Under the pieces are notes generated by a model. The model saw only the letters and a program-made list of their open reading frames with translations, had not been told where the DNA came from and searched no databases. 64,000 nt of DNA from Forficula auricularia (lineage: Eukaryota; Arthropoda; Insecta; Dermaptera; Forficulidae), in contig JALMQS010000187.1 of the NCBI GenBank assembly GCA_024734495.1, forward strand, positions 2,533,933-2,597,932, in the 5' to 3' direction. Positions 20,237 through 32,579 of the stretch are shown piece after piece. Positions within the stretch are counted from its first letter, which is position 1. Each line of letters begins with the position of its first letter. A program made the translations under genes and the position numbers.

Positions 20237-20400
20237 AGTATTGCGATACTATGTCTGGGTCCTAACTCTTTGATTTTTTATAGGATTTATATTTTCCATA
20301 GGTTGGATGCCTTCTTTTTAGAATTACTTAATTTATGTTTTAAAATTTCTCTAAAATAATTTCAGTAAACCTCAAAAGCCAGGAAGGGAAAAAACCTTCT
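20237..20400. repeat. 165-bp direct repeat, right copy
   Basis: Same sequence and orientation as 18,341-18,505. It begins at the base after the LTR. Confidence 0.95.
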
Positions 20401-22275
20401 CCCTTAAAAAAAAAAAAAAATTTCAGTAAACCAATTTAATTGAATGCAAGCCTTCAATTCTATAAAAATTATTTATTAATAAGCAATGTAAAGAGATTTC
20501 TTCCAAGATAGTGACTATCTATGTCAGATAAAATATTTTTTGAAGCACTTTGTTTTCGCTTAAGATTTCAAATTTTGAAATTTTATTTTTCTCCACCTTA
20601 GTATTGAATTCACTTAATTTTTTACTATATTGCAATCGTGCATGAAAAAAGTTTTTTGTTTTTTTTTTAATTCGTATTTTCAAAATTATCTAAAAAAGGC
20701 TGGAACTACTTTGATAAAAAAAAAAAATGAGCGAATTCACACTCGTTTCGGTCTCTAAAATAACCTTTTATAATGTATATCGAAAAATTTTCATTTTAAG
20801 GAATACTACTAATTGGACAGTATATTTTGAAAGTGGTGTGTCCATTTTTTGTTATTTCCAGATATTTATATTTATATTTTTATAAATACATATATTTATA
20901 TATATTTATTTCCATATTTTTATTTTTCATGAATTCATGAGAAAAATATACTCCATTGAGTTGGATATTGTAAATATGAAAAGAAGACATCTATGTCTAA
21001 CTAAAACTTACATTAACACATTTTTTACTTTATCCAATGCGAAGCATGGGCAAAGTATTTTTAAGTGGACTTACACCACTTTCAAAATAAACTGATCCAA
21101 TTATTTTGATAAATGTCTATTAGAGTGAGTGTATGAGTGCTTGTTTTACAAAATTTATTGTATGCTCCTACAACAAAAGCATCAAAATAAAGTTTTATAT
21201 TTAGACATTTTATATTAGCATTAACAACAGGTGATTTTAGATTGTAATTGAAATCAGACCAAATAATAGGAGGGTTAAAGATTTGACCGATGTAGACCAA
21301 ATTTTTCACATGTTTCAGCCTTTAAGATCTAGAGAAGTCAGCCAATAATTTTTCGCTCATTGGGTTTGAAATATATCTGAAACACCAAGGAAAATTATTT
21401 TCAATCATGCTTTTTTTGTATCTTTGTGTTCTGCCTGTCTGGATTCTGATTCCCATGATAACTCAAGAAGAAATAGTGGAAAGTTTGTTTTGTCGGAAAA
21501 ATGTTTATTTTTCCACAACAGAGATTAGTAGTCTCTAGAACTCTAGAATTTCCAGTTCAAAAATGCAGAACATATAATTTTTTAAGTTATTTTATTGAGA
21601 TTATAATTTAGGTTTCATTTCTCTAACATGAGAGCCTACCGTGTCTGCTTTTTGTTATTTTTATCTTACCTGTTTCAATTGTGAATTTTTAACTGATTAA
21701 GTTAATAAAAAAGACGAACAAGATGACACCTAACCTGAAAAAGAAAAAACATTAGTATTAGTAAGTACTTTAGAATTTATATTATATAATGAATGACTCA
21801 TTTCGACTATATGAACAAAGTTCCTAATTCACTGTACTAAAAAACTACTTCTGATCATAATTTTATTAAGAAATATGCACATTTGTATTTGTACCTTCAT
21901 TATTTTAATTAGATTCAATGTGAAAAAAATAATGAATGTAGCCATCAACATATGTAAAAATGAAAAGAATATAAAAATAATTTTTCAAATCAATCTCCTT
22001 ATTTGTGTCAATAAAAATCATTTGCAGAATTTGGCAAGGATAAAATAGTCACGGAATTAGAATTACAGCAATCATTTTATTTTTAACCCGCCCTCCTATT
22101 TCAGTGTTTTAGGCTCTGAAAGAAACATTCCTATCTCTTTTTAAATATAGAAATATTGCAGAGTAAATTTCAAGTTTCTTGGTTTTCTTACAATGGAAAT
22201 CTTTAATTTTAATTTTCGTGACAGTCCTGATTATTTATAGGCCTGATTTCAACCAAAACCTAATCATCTCTTGGA
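20401..22275. other. AT-rich stretch with one REP-1 fragment
   Basis: 20,575-20,740 resembles part of REP-1 (aatcgtgcatgaaaaaagtt and an 'atgagcgaat' segment). The rest has no supported feature. Confidence 0.5.
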
Positions 22276-22440
22276 CTCTATATAAAAAAAGCAATCTTGA
22301 AATTTTGCTTCGATACCATTATTCCGGTTAATTTTTTTTTATCGAAATAGTTTTAGGCATTTTTGAGATATTTCGAAAAAACGAAGCAAAAAAAACTTTT
22401 ATTACTATTCATAATTACAAAACTTTCCCATACTCCATAT
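22276..22440 (-). repeat. REP-1 fragment
   Basis: Similar to the interior of REP-1 in reverse orientation (tttttgagatatttcgaaaa and following). It directly precedes the inverted-repeat element. Confidence 0.45.
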
Positions 22441-22458
22441 GGAAATAAATATATACGG

Positions 22459-23635
22459 AGAGAGTTTTTTATCTTGAGACAGTCTTATATCTCAAAATCA
22501 GTGCATTACCTATATGAAAAAAAGTTTCAAATAAAAGTTTATTTATATCAGGAGGAAAACTAAACTACGCAATTGTTTGTTGACATAGAACAAGCTTTCA
22601 AGGAGTATTTCAAGGTCAACTTCTCTTTTTTAAATAGAAACCTATGTTTCTGTACATATTCTGATTCTACAAAAAAAACTGAACAACTTTTATTAGAACT
22701 ATTTTTGTATACGACATCAAATATTAAAAAATATTAAATCAATTATATCTAAAAAAAAAAAACATAAAATAATTTATTTTTAACAATTATTTAACTTAAT
22801 TATCAAATAATAATGATTAAATATTTAATTATTAAATAAATAATTATTAAATTGAAAAGTCACAACACTGAAAATAATTGTTTATAATGATCTTAAAACT
22901 TTATAATACACCGATTTAAGAGATTATCTTCTACTTAATAGATCTATTTAAAGTCTTGGAGTTTCAATCCAGTAGTAGTGTATTACCATAATAAAAATGA
23001 CGCATTTTTGTTGAAGACAGAATTGAAATGGTCTTAATTTATGGTGAATGTGGAAGAAGTGTTAGGTTGCCATTGAAATGGGTGGCGAGCGTTTTCTTTG
23101 ATAGAAGATACACTTTCTCAAGCTTCATTTCATCGTGTTGTAAATTTGTTAAAAAAAACAAGAAATGTAAAGCCTATGAAGAAACTTAAACAGGCCAAAA
23201 TAACGAAATTGGAACTGGAATTCATCCAGAAGACTTGCAATAACACTCTGGAATGTCTCAGAACAGTGTCGCAAAATTATTATTAAATTATTTATTTAAT
23301 AATTAAATATTTGATCATTATTATTTGATAATTAAGTTGAATGATTGTTAAAAATAATTATTGTTTTTTTTTTTTTTTTTAGATATAATTGATTTAATAT
23401 TTTTTATTATTTGATGTCGAATAAAAAAAGTTTTAATAAAAGTTGTTCAGTTTTTTTTTTAGATTAAGAATATATGCAGAAACATATAGGTTTCCATTTA
23501 AAAAACTGAAGTTGACCTCGAAATACCCTTAAAAGCTTATTCTAGGTCGAAAAACAATAGCGTAATTTAATTTCCCCTGATATAAGTAAACTGTTTTTGA
23601 GTTATTAGATTGTCTCAAGATAAAAAAAACTCACC
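22459..23635. mobile_element. long inverted-repeat element enclosing a transposase fragment
   Basis: Arms of roughly 360-400 bp (left 22,459-22,860, right 23,278-23,635) are inverted copies. Outer ends read gagagttttttatcttgaga on the left and tctcaagataaaaaaaactc on the right, and the inner ends are AT-rich. The left arm has extra sequence of about 36 bp near 22,495-22,540. The 420-bp centre contains a broken helix-turn-helix coding segment. Confidence 0.65.
23013..23283 (+). pseudogene. helix-turn-helix transposase-like fragment
   Basis: The plus strand reads EDRIEMVLIYGECGRSVR, followed by a +1 frame change. It continues as SQASFHRVVNLLKKTRNVKPMKKLKQAKITKLELEFIQ. This order, 'E-M-[VL]-x-I-Y-G-E-[CN]...TxxRxVxxFxxTGxV', resembles the N-terminal DUF4817/helix-turn-helix domain found beside Tc1/mariner-like transposases in insects (family knowledge). 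Only this DNA-binding part remains: no DDE catalytic residues, no start codon in frame, and a frameshift. It sits between the inverted-repeat arms, so it is probably the leftover of the element's own transposase. Confidence 0.55.
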
Positions 23636-23837
23636 CATTATATCTAGACACAGGAATGTGTCTCACCGGCCATGTTTATATTTACAAGAAACATTTCGAG
23701 CTAATTTCGATCCCCCATAACTCAAAAACTATTAGACCTATACACTTAAAATTTTGCATGTTATAGTATATACGCTTGAACTCATAAAATACCATAAAGA
23801 TCTGTAATACCTGAATTTCTTGATAAAACTTATTTTT

Positions 23838-24113
23838 AATAGATTAAAAATTCAGTTTGATTGGACAAAGTTTTTTTATTGAAGTCCTTCTTCAATTTTT
23901 GTACAACGTTTCGTCTCTCTCGAGACTTTTTCAAGTACTCAATTGGCTAGAACAACATTGGTTGAAATAAAGAGAAAATTCTACTATGTCTCAGTTATTT
24001 TTATCTTTATTTCAACCAATGTTATTATATTGAAATAAAGTCTCGGAAAGACGAAACGTTGACTTAAATTGAAGAAGAACATTTGTCCAATAAACAATTT
24101 TAATCTACTAATT
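23838..24113. repeat. foldback with CGAAACGTTG cores
   Basis: Inverted arms (left about 23,838-23,977, right about 23,998-24,113). Each carries a GTCTC/GAGAC-type stem followed by GAAACGTTG, and each is bordered by gttgaaataaag. Similar to the other CTGATGA/GAAA foldbacks, but the CTGATGA box is degenerate. Confidence 0.55.
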
Positions 24114-24379
24114 ATAATGGACATTAATCAACATAACTTATTTTTAATAAGGGATCTCCAGGAAAAATTAATTTGATATTAATTTTGCACATTTAATTAT
24201 TTCTCCTTCGAATTTATAATTAAAAACCAAGTTCGAACGTGGGAGGATTCTTGGTAAAGCTTTTTTGACATTTAGATGTTGATTGAATAAATCTGGTTTC
24301 ATAACACGGTTTAATTTATTTTTAATTAATAGCATCCTGCCAAACATTATTATTAACAAAATTAATACTAGTATAATAA

Positions 24380-24650
24380 TTAAATAAATACAAATCTTTT
24401 ATAAAAACAATCTTCAAAAGTTCATTGAAATACCAAAAATTTCGGGAGAATTTTTCCCTTTACCAATGGAACTTTAATTTTAGAATTTGGAAAATGAAAA
24501 AATGTATTTGCTTAATGAAATGAATATATAAAGCAACATTTTCTTTTTTAAAATTCCATTGATAAAAGTAGAAATTCTCCCGAAACGTTTAAAAAAACGT
24601 TTGAATATTATTTACCATAAAGATTTGTTTTTATCTATATATTCACAATC
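24380..24650. repeat. foldback with TTCTCCCGAAA cores
   Basis: Left arm about 24,380-24,520 and right arm about 24,525-24,650 are diverged inverted copies (attccattgataaaag...ttctcccgaaacg). One further copy of the same arm lies at 40,085-40,217. Confidence 0.55.
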
Positions 24651-24935
24651 AATATTTTTATTCAATATATTAATTAAATTAATTTACTCTTGCCTACTTT
24701 GAATGATTCTAAAATATGTTTTCTCCTCCTACTAAAGAATAAGTTTCTTTACTAACAATAGTTTCTCGCATATAGGCAAATCCATGCGATCAATTTGTAC
24801 ATAATATCTATAATATAGGTAGGTATCTATAATTTCAATTTTTGTGTATTTTTTCAAAATCTGTTTTAGTCAGAATCATTTTGTTTACCAATCAAATGTC
24901 TTAACTATTCCAATGAGTTATTCCTTGTTGATGTA

Positions 24936-25060
24936 TTACCCCTGGGAGTAGAATATGTCCACAGTATCTTCTGCTTGTCGTAGAAGGCGACTAAAAGGGG
25001 TTGGGTGGAGACTAACAATCTCACTCGTAAAAACTTTTCAGTTACTGAAGTAACATATCG
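24936..25060 (+). mobile_element. second copy of the gcttgtcgtagaagg retroposon
   Basis: Shares gcttgtcgtagaaggcgact and the surrounding pattern (gggagtagaatat ... gactaacaatctc ... catatcgc) with 5,215-5,465. The 3' tail is not clear. Confidence 0.45.
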
Positions 25061-27674
25061 CTTAATAACCGAACGTATTTTACATATTACATCAGTTTGG
25101 ATAACAATGATGGAGCAGGCCAAGGACTACTGGAGTTTTTTAGAGCTACATAAAGAAGAACATCGATATGTAAGTATACAGTATTCTTAATTATGTTTAA
25201 GTAAATGATCACATCTTAGAAAATACTTGAGATATGAAGATCCATAGTTACTAATGACTGTTAAAGTCTGTATTCTATAATTATTTCACAATTTCAAGTT
25301 CAGTGATTTGTAGAGTATAAAAAGCACGAAAATCATTTAAAATCGTCGCCATACACCATCATTTCAAGGTGAATTTTATAAATCGAAGACACGTCCAAAT
25401 CTTACACACTAGAATTAAATAACAAATTATTTTTCAATTTCGTTTCTACAAAAATTTGGCACATCTCTTTTTCAAAAAGCATCTTATTAAAATTTTTCTA
25501 TTTTATTTTAACTCACTCAACCTGTCAAAAAAATATGTTAATTTGGAGTTCGTGCTTGCATTTTTCATTTAAAAAATAATTTTAACAACAAGTAATTATA
25601 TAAAAATCTGCCTCGCTAAATCATGAATACCTAGTACTTATTACGGTAACTAATCGTGTACGTGTACACCCTATTACTATATATAGTATCATATCTCATA
25701 TCATATAAAACTACCTCCATCCTCCATGTCTGCTACAGTTTATTTACACCTCCCCATGTAATTTGTTTTATATTTTTTAAACTAAATATTAAAAAGCGTT
25801 TTTCTAAATTTAAATGAACCGACGGATCGACTTCTCTCTTCGAATGAGGTGAGCTAGAAATCAGAAACATTTAAATTTCTGCTAACCTACATGGTTCGAG
25901 GGACCTATAAAAGTCTGCCACCCCTTTTTCTTTTTTTCTTAAGGGAGTTCGGGGACAGCTTATCTATCTGGTTGATCTGCGAAAAATCTTTTGTTTTTCA
26001 GCCAAGTGACAACGTCAGCCTACTAAATTTTTTAATAAAAAAATTGTTAATAATGAGGTTAATTTCGAATAAAAATCTTTGCTTTGATAATATTAATAAA
26101 AAGAATATTGAAATAATTTTTTCTCATTATAAAAACATTTATTTAAAACAAAAACGATTTCAAGAAATAGAGTTGGAATTCTACACTAGTGCTTTTGTTA
26201 TATTCTGTTGGCTGCAAATAACTTTTTTTTTTTACATTTATAAATAACTAATTAACTAGACTGTCAAATCTATTGAAAAATGTATCATTCGATTCATAAA
26301 AGTTGAATTATTAATCTGTATAAATTTGTTGGAAATGGTATAATTTGTATAGAAGTCATAGCCCTTTTAAAAACTCGAGTCCATTTACATGTTAAAAGGA
26401 CAATTTTCAATAATTTATTTCTCGATAATGGGACAGACGATCAACTTCAAATTTCGGGAATAAATATTTAATATATAAATGATTTGATGGTAAAATTTTG
26501 AGAATTTTCTTATAAAAATGATAAAAAGTCCCGAATCCCCTTAAGCTTCATCCATCCTGTTCTCTTTTCTATTTTTTTCTTTCCTTTATACAGGCTCGAT
26601 TTTCTAATTTTTATCCAGATTAACTAATGCTGAAAAGCTCAAATCTCTAATCATTATTTTAAATTGAAATATTTATCTTTTAACACCGAAACAAACTTTA
26701 TACGAGCCTCACTCTTTTTTTTTTTTTTTAAGTTATTCGGGATATTGTAATCCAAACAGACAGACAAAAAAAATAATGAATTATGTTTTTCCACCTTACA
26801 TATGCAATAAAATAAATAAATAACTTTTAAGTAATTCCGTGACCTCTTCCTATAATTATAGTGACGAGTATACGTTTCCGTTTCCCGTTTGTATGGAACC
26901 CTAAAATGCGTAATTATATGATTGCTTAATGATATTTATGGGATGGTTTGTAGATGAAGGAAACAATTTCGAAAATCCCTTTTGCCATAAAACGAGTAAC
27001 GTAAAGGATCGCCAAATGAGAGGGAAAATTGAGGGATTATTAAAAGCACACGCAAAATGATTCCCCTCCATCGAATAATTAATGTTCATATTGTGGGGTG
27101 GAAAGTGCGCTAGTATTCGACTATTTATTTATATAAACCTATATATATTACATACCATAAATAAGTAATAAAATAATTAAATAGTCGAAAATTTGCATTT
27201 TTATTGCACGAATATGAAAGGGATGATATGGAGGGAGATGTATTAAATAAAAGTTAATTGAATTCGTTTATATAGAACAAAAATATGGACAGATAAAAAA
27301 CAATTAGAATAAATTTAAAAAATCCCATTATATTGATCTAGGTCACTATATTGTAATTTAAATTATAATAATTATAAAAAAATTATGAATGTGTGTGCCA
27401 TACGGCTTTCACTTACAGACTTTTCTTCTTTGAAAACATTTTTCTCTTCAATTTGGTTCAGTTGAAATGAAAAGCGCCAAAAGTAAAGAGGTACTTCTAC
27501 TGGATTATAAAGCAAAACCTTGATGTATTTCTTCTAGTCAAAATACCCAATTAAAATATAAATTCCATTCACTGCACTACTTGCTTAGAGATTTATGCAT
27601 TTCAAATATAATATTTTTATATTAGCTAATTTCCCTAATTTCAAATGAGATAGATTATTTTGCTTCAAAGAACC
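25061..27674. other. AT-rich stretch without gene
   Basis: The 118-codon plus frame at 25,891-26,247 is Phe/Lys/Asn-rich without recognisable motifs and probably fortuitous. Otherwise nothing supported. Confidence 0.5.
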
Positions 27675-27682
27675 CATCGAAG

Positions 27683-27827
27683 GGTGAACCACGATTGAAA
27701 TTAGGTGTACACATCTTTGGAATTATTTTAAAATTGATCAGATAATGCCCCTTCATCTATTGTATTCTACTTGGAAATGAAAGTGGAAGTGGAACTAGGT
27801 GTACACGATTTTAGGTCGCGGTTCACC
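27683..27827. mobile_element. GGTGAACC MITE, copy 2, with 8-bp target duplication
   Basis: 145-bp relative of 13,823-13,977, with inverted ends GGTGAACC. CATCGAAG lies immediately outside both ends (27,675-27,682 and 27,828-27,835). An 8-bp duplication with GG-starting termini could fit Merlin or a divergent hAT; undecided. Confidence 0.8.
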
Positions 27828-27858
27828 CATCGAAGCCAATATTCTTGATAAACAAATA

Positions 27859-28745
27859 CTCCCTCTGTCTGAAAATATGCAATACATTTGAAAAAAAATC
27901 AGATCTAATTAAAAATAAATAGAAAAAAATATTAAATTCATTTTATTATCACAATATAACTAAATACAAATCATTTTAGAGTAATCCAAATTTAGTTGGA
28001 GATTTAGCCTTGTTGAACGTTTCTTCCGAACATATATATGTACTTTTCAGGTAATCGACCCTCACGACGAAGTTTTACCCAATTTACTTACCTATGAAGA
28101 ATTTATAGAAATTTCCGCCTCCTTTCAATATAATTGATTCCATACACGTTTGTAATGTTATAAAAACGTTATCAAGAGTATTTTTCTCTAGTTTATTAAA
28201 TGTTTCTTGAACACATTCAATCACTTAATAACACCCTGTTTTAATTTTTCTTTGTTCTTCATATAGTGTAATAGCTATTGCAAGATGACATGATGTTATT
28301 CATTAGTCAATTACTTCGATTTGGCATCTCGTTTTTGTACATTCTCGTTATATTTTATTTTTCTTAAAAAATTAATTTTTGGACTTCAAATTCCAACTTA
28401 ACTCAAAAGCAATGGCTGTCAAATATGTAAGAATATTTAGTTACCAATGTAAACAATAACAATATAATGAGTATTGGCAGTTGCTTTTGAAACTCTAAAT
28501 AATCTAAGGGGGGGGGGTCAGATAGGCTAGGCGGTAGTGTGACAGCGAGCTAACCAGGGGACCCGGGTTCGAATCCGACTTCGAGGCATCCAGCTAAAAT
28601 CCGACTCCCGGGGTAGAGACAAATTAAAAACAAATATATCTAGTATCGTAGTTAGGCTTATGGCTAGAAAAGCCGAAAAGCCAAAAAAATAATCTAAGAT
28701 TTTCTTTCAAATGTACTCGTATACTATATTTTCGGACAAAGGGAG
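27859..28745. mobile_element. mariner-like nonautonomous element interrupted by a SINE
   Basis: Left end CTCCCTCTGTCTGAAAATAT and right end complementary to CTCCCTTTGTCCGAAAATAT form inverted repeats that extend with mismatches for over 30 bp. TA precedes the left end, with TA-rich sequence after the right. Without the SINE and its duplication the element is about 700 bp. I see no transposase. Confidence 0.65.
28509..28686 (+). mobile_element. tRNA-derived SINE with 12-bp target duplication
   Basis: After a G run it has an A-box-like segment (ataggctaggcggtagtg) and a B box GGTTCGAATCC (28,567-28,577). A nontRNA body and an A-rich tail follow. AAATAATCTAAG is present on both sides (28,497-28,508 and 28,687-28,698). 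The two SINEs of the window differ in body and tail, so they are different families. Confidence 0.85.
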
Positions 28746-28812
28746 ATATATAATATTAAAAAAATCTTGAGGATCTTTCTGCAAATACCTACTGTTAAGA
28801 AACCAGATAAAA

Positions 28813-29327
28813 TAAGCTGACGTGTTCTGATGTGGCCATCCACTTGACTTTACCATAAAACCTGACCCCTAAATTTATTTATAATCATGTAAGAGGTGGG
28901 GTTAGTTTTTGCATTTTTATAATTCTGGGGTCCCACTGGGTCGATATGCACCAAAATCTAATCAGCACTTAATCATAATGAACCAAAACTACGTGTGAAA
29001 TTTGGTTTCGATATTTACACTAGTTTTTGAGCTAACTCGTCCACAAAAATTTGATAACGCACAGACTAACGGACAACCAGACAACCAGACAACCAGACGG
29101 AGAGACTAACAGAAAATTTTGACAAAACAATTATTATCTCGAAAAATATAATTTTTTCGATGTTCACTTATTAGAGCTTTTTCTAGAGCGAAATACCATG
29201 GTTTCGCTCAATTTTTCGAATCAAAATAGTTTCAGCCGTTTTTGAGATATTTTGAAAAAAAGAAGGAAAAAACACACTTTTTTTCATGCACGATTACAAT
29301 ACTTGACCATACCATGTATGGTAAAGT
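28813..29327 (-). repeat. interspersed repeat REP-1, copy 2
   Basis: Reverse copy of 8,358-8,954: starts taagctgacgtgttctgatg, has the ACTTTACCATA motif at 28,847-28,857, the complementary (AACCAGAC)n microsatellite near 29,075-29,100, and ends TATGGTAAAGT. Best preserved copy in the window. Confidence 0.8.
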
Positions 29328-30062
29328 AAAAATATAAAAAAAATAAATACCCATAGTAAAGAGAAACCTTTGCTACTCAGATTCAAATTGAAATCATTAA
29401 AAATCTTGGTCTATTTCTCCTTGCCAAAAGCGAGCTAAAGTTTCAAATTTTGTTGCTCTGCACTCTCCGTATAACCGGGTTTTCTTCTCTAAATTTGATT
29501 TCTCTCTTTTAAGGCTAACGTTTACTTTCACCTAGAATTGACATAGTGAGAGTAATATATTATATATAACCTTTGGAACTGAAAACTTCAAATTTTTAAG
29601 AGTTGGAGAGAAGATTGCAATACTTTCTTTTACATTATCTATCCACTTTGATCTAAGTTTCTAGTGTTCATAAAGAAGATCGAGCCGAGCAATTACATTA
29701 ACTATCTACTTACAGACTTTCTTTTGTCTCTTGGGGTTCTTCGATTTAATGTAGTACTCTGTCTTGTTTTATTCCTTCTCATTAAATGATTCGGTCAATT
29801 ATGTTTAGTCTTTTTTTGACATGAACCAGAATAGCTTTTCTCCAGACCTCTTTCGTATGTCGAAGCGGTGGAGATTATTAGCTTAAGGTCCATGTTTCAT
29901 CGAAATATGTAAGAGTCAGGTAACAGTGTTTAAGTTCAACAACGTGACCATGAGATTAATTAAGGTAATATGCTGTCTCAGATAACTTTCGGATCGGTCT
30001 GAAAACAACTTAGCCAGGACGTCTTCTTCTCTGAAGTTTTGGCATCACATAGTTCAAGGGTT
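29328..30062. other. no feature recognised
   Basis: Moderately complex sequence without open frames. Possibly single-copy or an old repeat. Confidence 0.4.
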
Positions 30063-31227
30063 CGAAGGGTGTCCAACCTTTTGGCTTACACGGGCCACAT
30101 TTGAAGAAAACAAATGTTTCGGGTCGCGGATAAAATATTATAATAATATTGATATTTTGTTATTAAAAAAAGATAGTTCATAATGTAGAAATAAGAACTT
30201 TTATAATTTTTAGCTCATTGTGAGCTTCTAATTTTACTTTTCGTAAATTTTATACTTGAAAATAGCTTCTCGTATATGTAAATACATTCCTACATACTTA
30301 CAAATAGAGATATATATTATGTATTAGTATTTGTTTATATTTTTTCCTGGCTAGATAATTTTTATAAAATTCTAATAAAGAAAAATAATTCAATTTTTCT
30401 TTCAGATCGGTATCAAATTGTTGTTCTAGAACATACAATCAGAAAGTTTGCAATGAGAAAATTTATTTCTAATAAAAATGGAGTCGAAAATAGATTAAAA
30501 TGATGATTATTTTTTGGAAATCTTGAAATCTAGTTTCGAAAACTTCACAGTAGATTTTCAGATTTCTGAATTTAGAGAAATAAAATTATAAGCCCAAATC
30601 TTTGTGTTTTTTTCCAGTATATCTACAAATAAATCTCAATGTTTTAAGAAATTTAATGACTTTATATTGGGCCACGGGTTGGAAGCCCTGGTTTAAATCG
30701 AATGGGATTGAAGAAGGATATGAGGAATGATAATTTATTTTTTAAAAGGGTCACGGATATAATAATCCCTGACTATCCATTGTCTATTGACATGTAAAAA
30801 CGTGCAAAGATCTAAAAGACAAGTTCTGACATGTTCTAGCCCAGAAGAGAAATTATCAATTAATTGTGATTGTTCTAGAAAACCCCAATTCCTTGTCTCC
30901 TTGTACTATAGAATGATAACTATTAGACTTGGTCAGTATCGTAGCATAAAAATTACTGAAATAATAAATATATTAGAAAATGAAAATATGCGAAGAAGAA
31001 TAATTTTTAAATATTGGAAACTTCATTATATTTTTATCTCAAATAGTTGAGCTTATAATTTTGCTTTTAGTGAATTTTATTCTTAAAAAAAGCTTCACCT
31101 ATTGTACAAATGTACATTCATATTTTGAAAAGGGGAATAAATATATCTCTACATATAAATCTCAATGTTTTAAGGAAGTTTGTGATTTTATGTTGGGCCA
31201 CACTCATTGCAGTGCTGGGCCGCATGC
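30063..31227. mobile_element. hAT-A composite, truncated copy
   Basis: Same two-part structure as 40,218-41,714. A first hAT-A unit ends internally at gggttggaagccctgg (about 30,670-30,692), then comes a 300-bp spacer, then the 3' part of a second unit ending gtgctgggccgcatgc. The terminal inverted repeat on the right is lost, and no target duplication is found. In the spacer the sequence aaaaccccaattccttgtct (about 30,878-30,897) is uninterrupted, i.e. the empty site of the MITE at 41,093. Confidence 0.7.
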
Positions 31228-32571
31228 ACCGTAAATAAACCAGTAGGTAAATAAGGTATTTGTCATTAAATTTCTTCATTTTGTCGTGCTATATTTGTCG
31301 TCAGTTTTAATAGTTTTGTCGTGAACTATCGCATTTGAGTTGTGTCATGTTTTTCTTTCAATATAACAATATTGTCTTACCAATATGTACCATATTTCTC
31401 GGTTATGAATTTGAGATAACGATCTTGCCCAGAGTAGTTGATTTTTAAATGTAAATCAAAGAGGGTGCCAATTATTGTTTGATGAAAATACCCTCCCACT
31501 AAAGAAAAAATACATAAATATAGTAGGTATTGGTAGAAACTCGTTAATTAAAGATATCTAATATGAATCAATCATATTTGATTTAACAACTGGTATCCGA
31601 GGCCAAAAAGGAAAAGTCAAACTTTCCAGCTGTTACTTGTCCACGAATGGCGATTCTCCAATAATGGTTAGGTATTATTAAAAACAATAAATTTTATACA
31701 ATTCCAATTTTTTGAATATATAGAGGAAGAAAATTATTTGTTTCAGTAGAGGTAGTACAATTAAACTCATAATTGGATTAGGATGTTTTTTGTTCATTTT
31801 TTTTAATCATACAAATTACCTTTTTGTGTCAATTGAAATAATCAAATTATCTTTTATCGTTCATTTTACTTTTTCCAATATTATTTCCAATTCAACCAGG
31901 AATTAACGAAATAATTTGCATATTATCAGATTTTTATCATATTAGAATATTTGCAATCTACTAGTATATCATCATCATTGATGATCAGTTTCACTTTCTA
32001 GTATGAAACGCAATATGCCTCGAGAGAAGTTACCTATTCCATATGTCTTACTATAAGAATTTAATTCTCTGTCTTATAATTTTATTCCCAATATTCTAAG
32101 TTAAAGTATTGTATTCTTCTCTCGAAATCTACCCATTTCGACTTCAAACGCTATAAAAGTTACTTTCACTTTGTCCCTCCTAGGAATCAGGTAGCCAGGG
32201 TTCAAGTCCGGTTCATAGTGGAAATTTAAAATCTTACCTCTACAACATTTTACACTCAAACACATATATATAAAAAAATAAAAATACCTACATGGGATCT
32301 AGCTAAATGTTCATTGTTCCCAAGGTCAAAAACGTGAAAGTATTAACCATAGCATTTAAAGTTAGAAATCGAATTTAGAAACAAAATTAAAAGAATTGTG
32401 AGGTCTGCAGAGTCTTAAAAGTGCCGAAAAATACATAGGTTCTTTGGTGTAACTCACCGGATTATTCCTATTAGAAGTTGTCGAACCTGAAGTACCACTT
32501 TACTTCCAGCCTTTTTTTTAATTTTATTTAAAGTGAGTTGATTAGGGATGTTAAGAATAATGTCTTCTATG
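31228..32571. other. AT-rich stretch; possible SINE remnant near 32,160-32,280
   Basis: GGTTCAAGTCC at 32,199-32,209 matches a polymerase III B box, but no A box or duplication supports it. Otherwise nothing supported. Confidence 0.3.
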
Positions 32572-32579
32572 GTCTATGC

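Noticed and set aside
25891..26247. 118-codon plus-strand frame
   Set aside because: Phe/Lys/Asn-rich low-complexity translation, no recognisable domain, and no similarity to any mobile-element protein.
28511..28580. Possible tRNA gene with a perfect B box
   Set aside because: It continues into a SINE body flanked by a 12-bp duplication; no credible acceptor stem.
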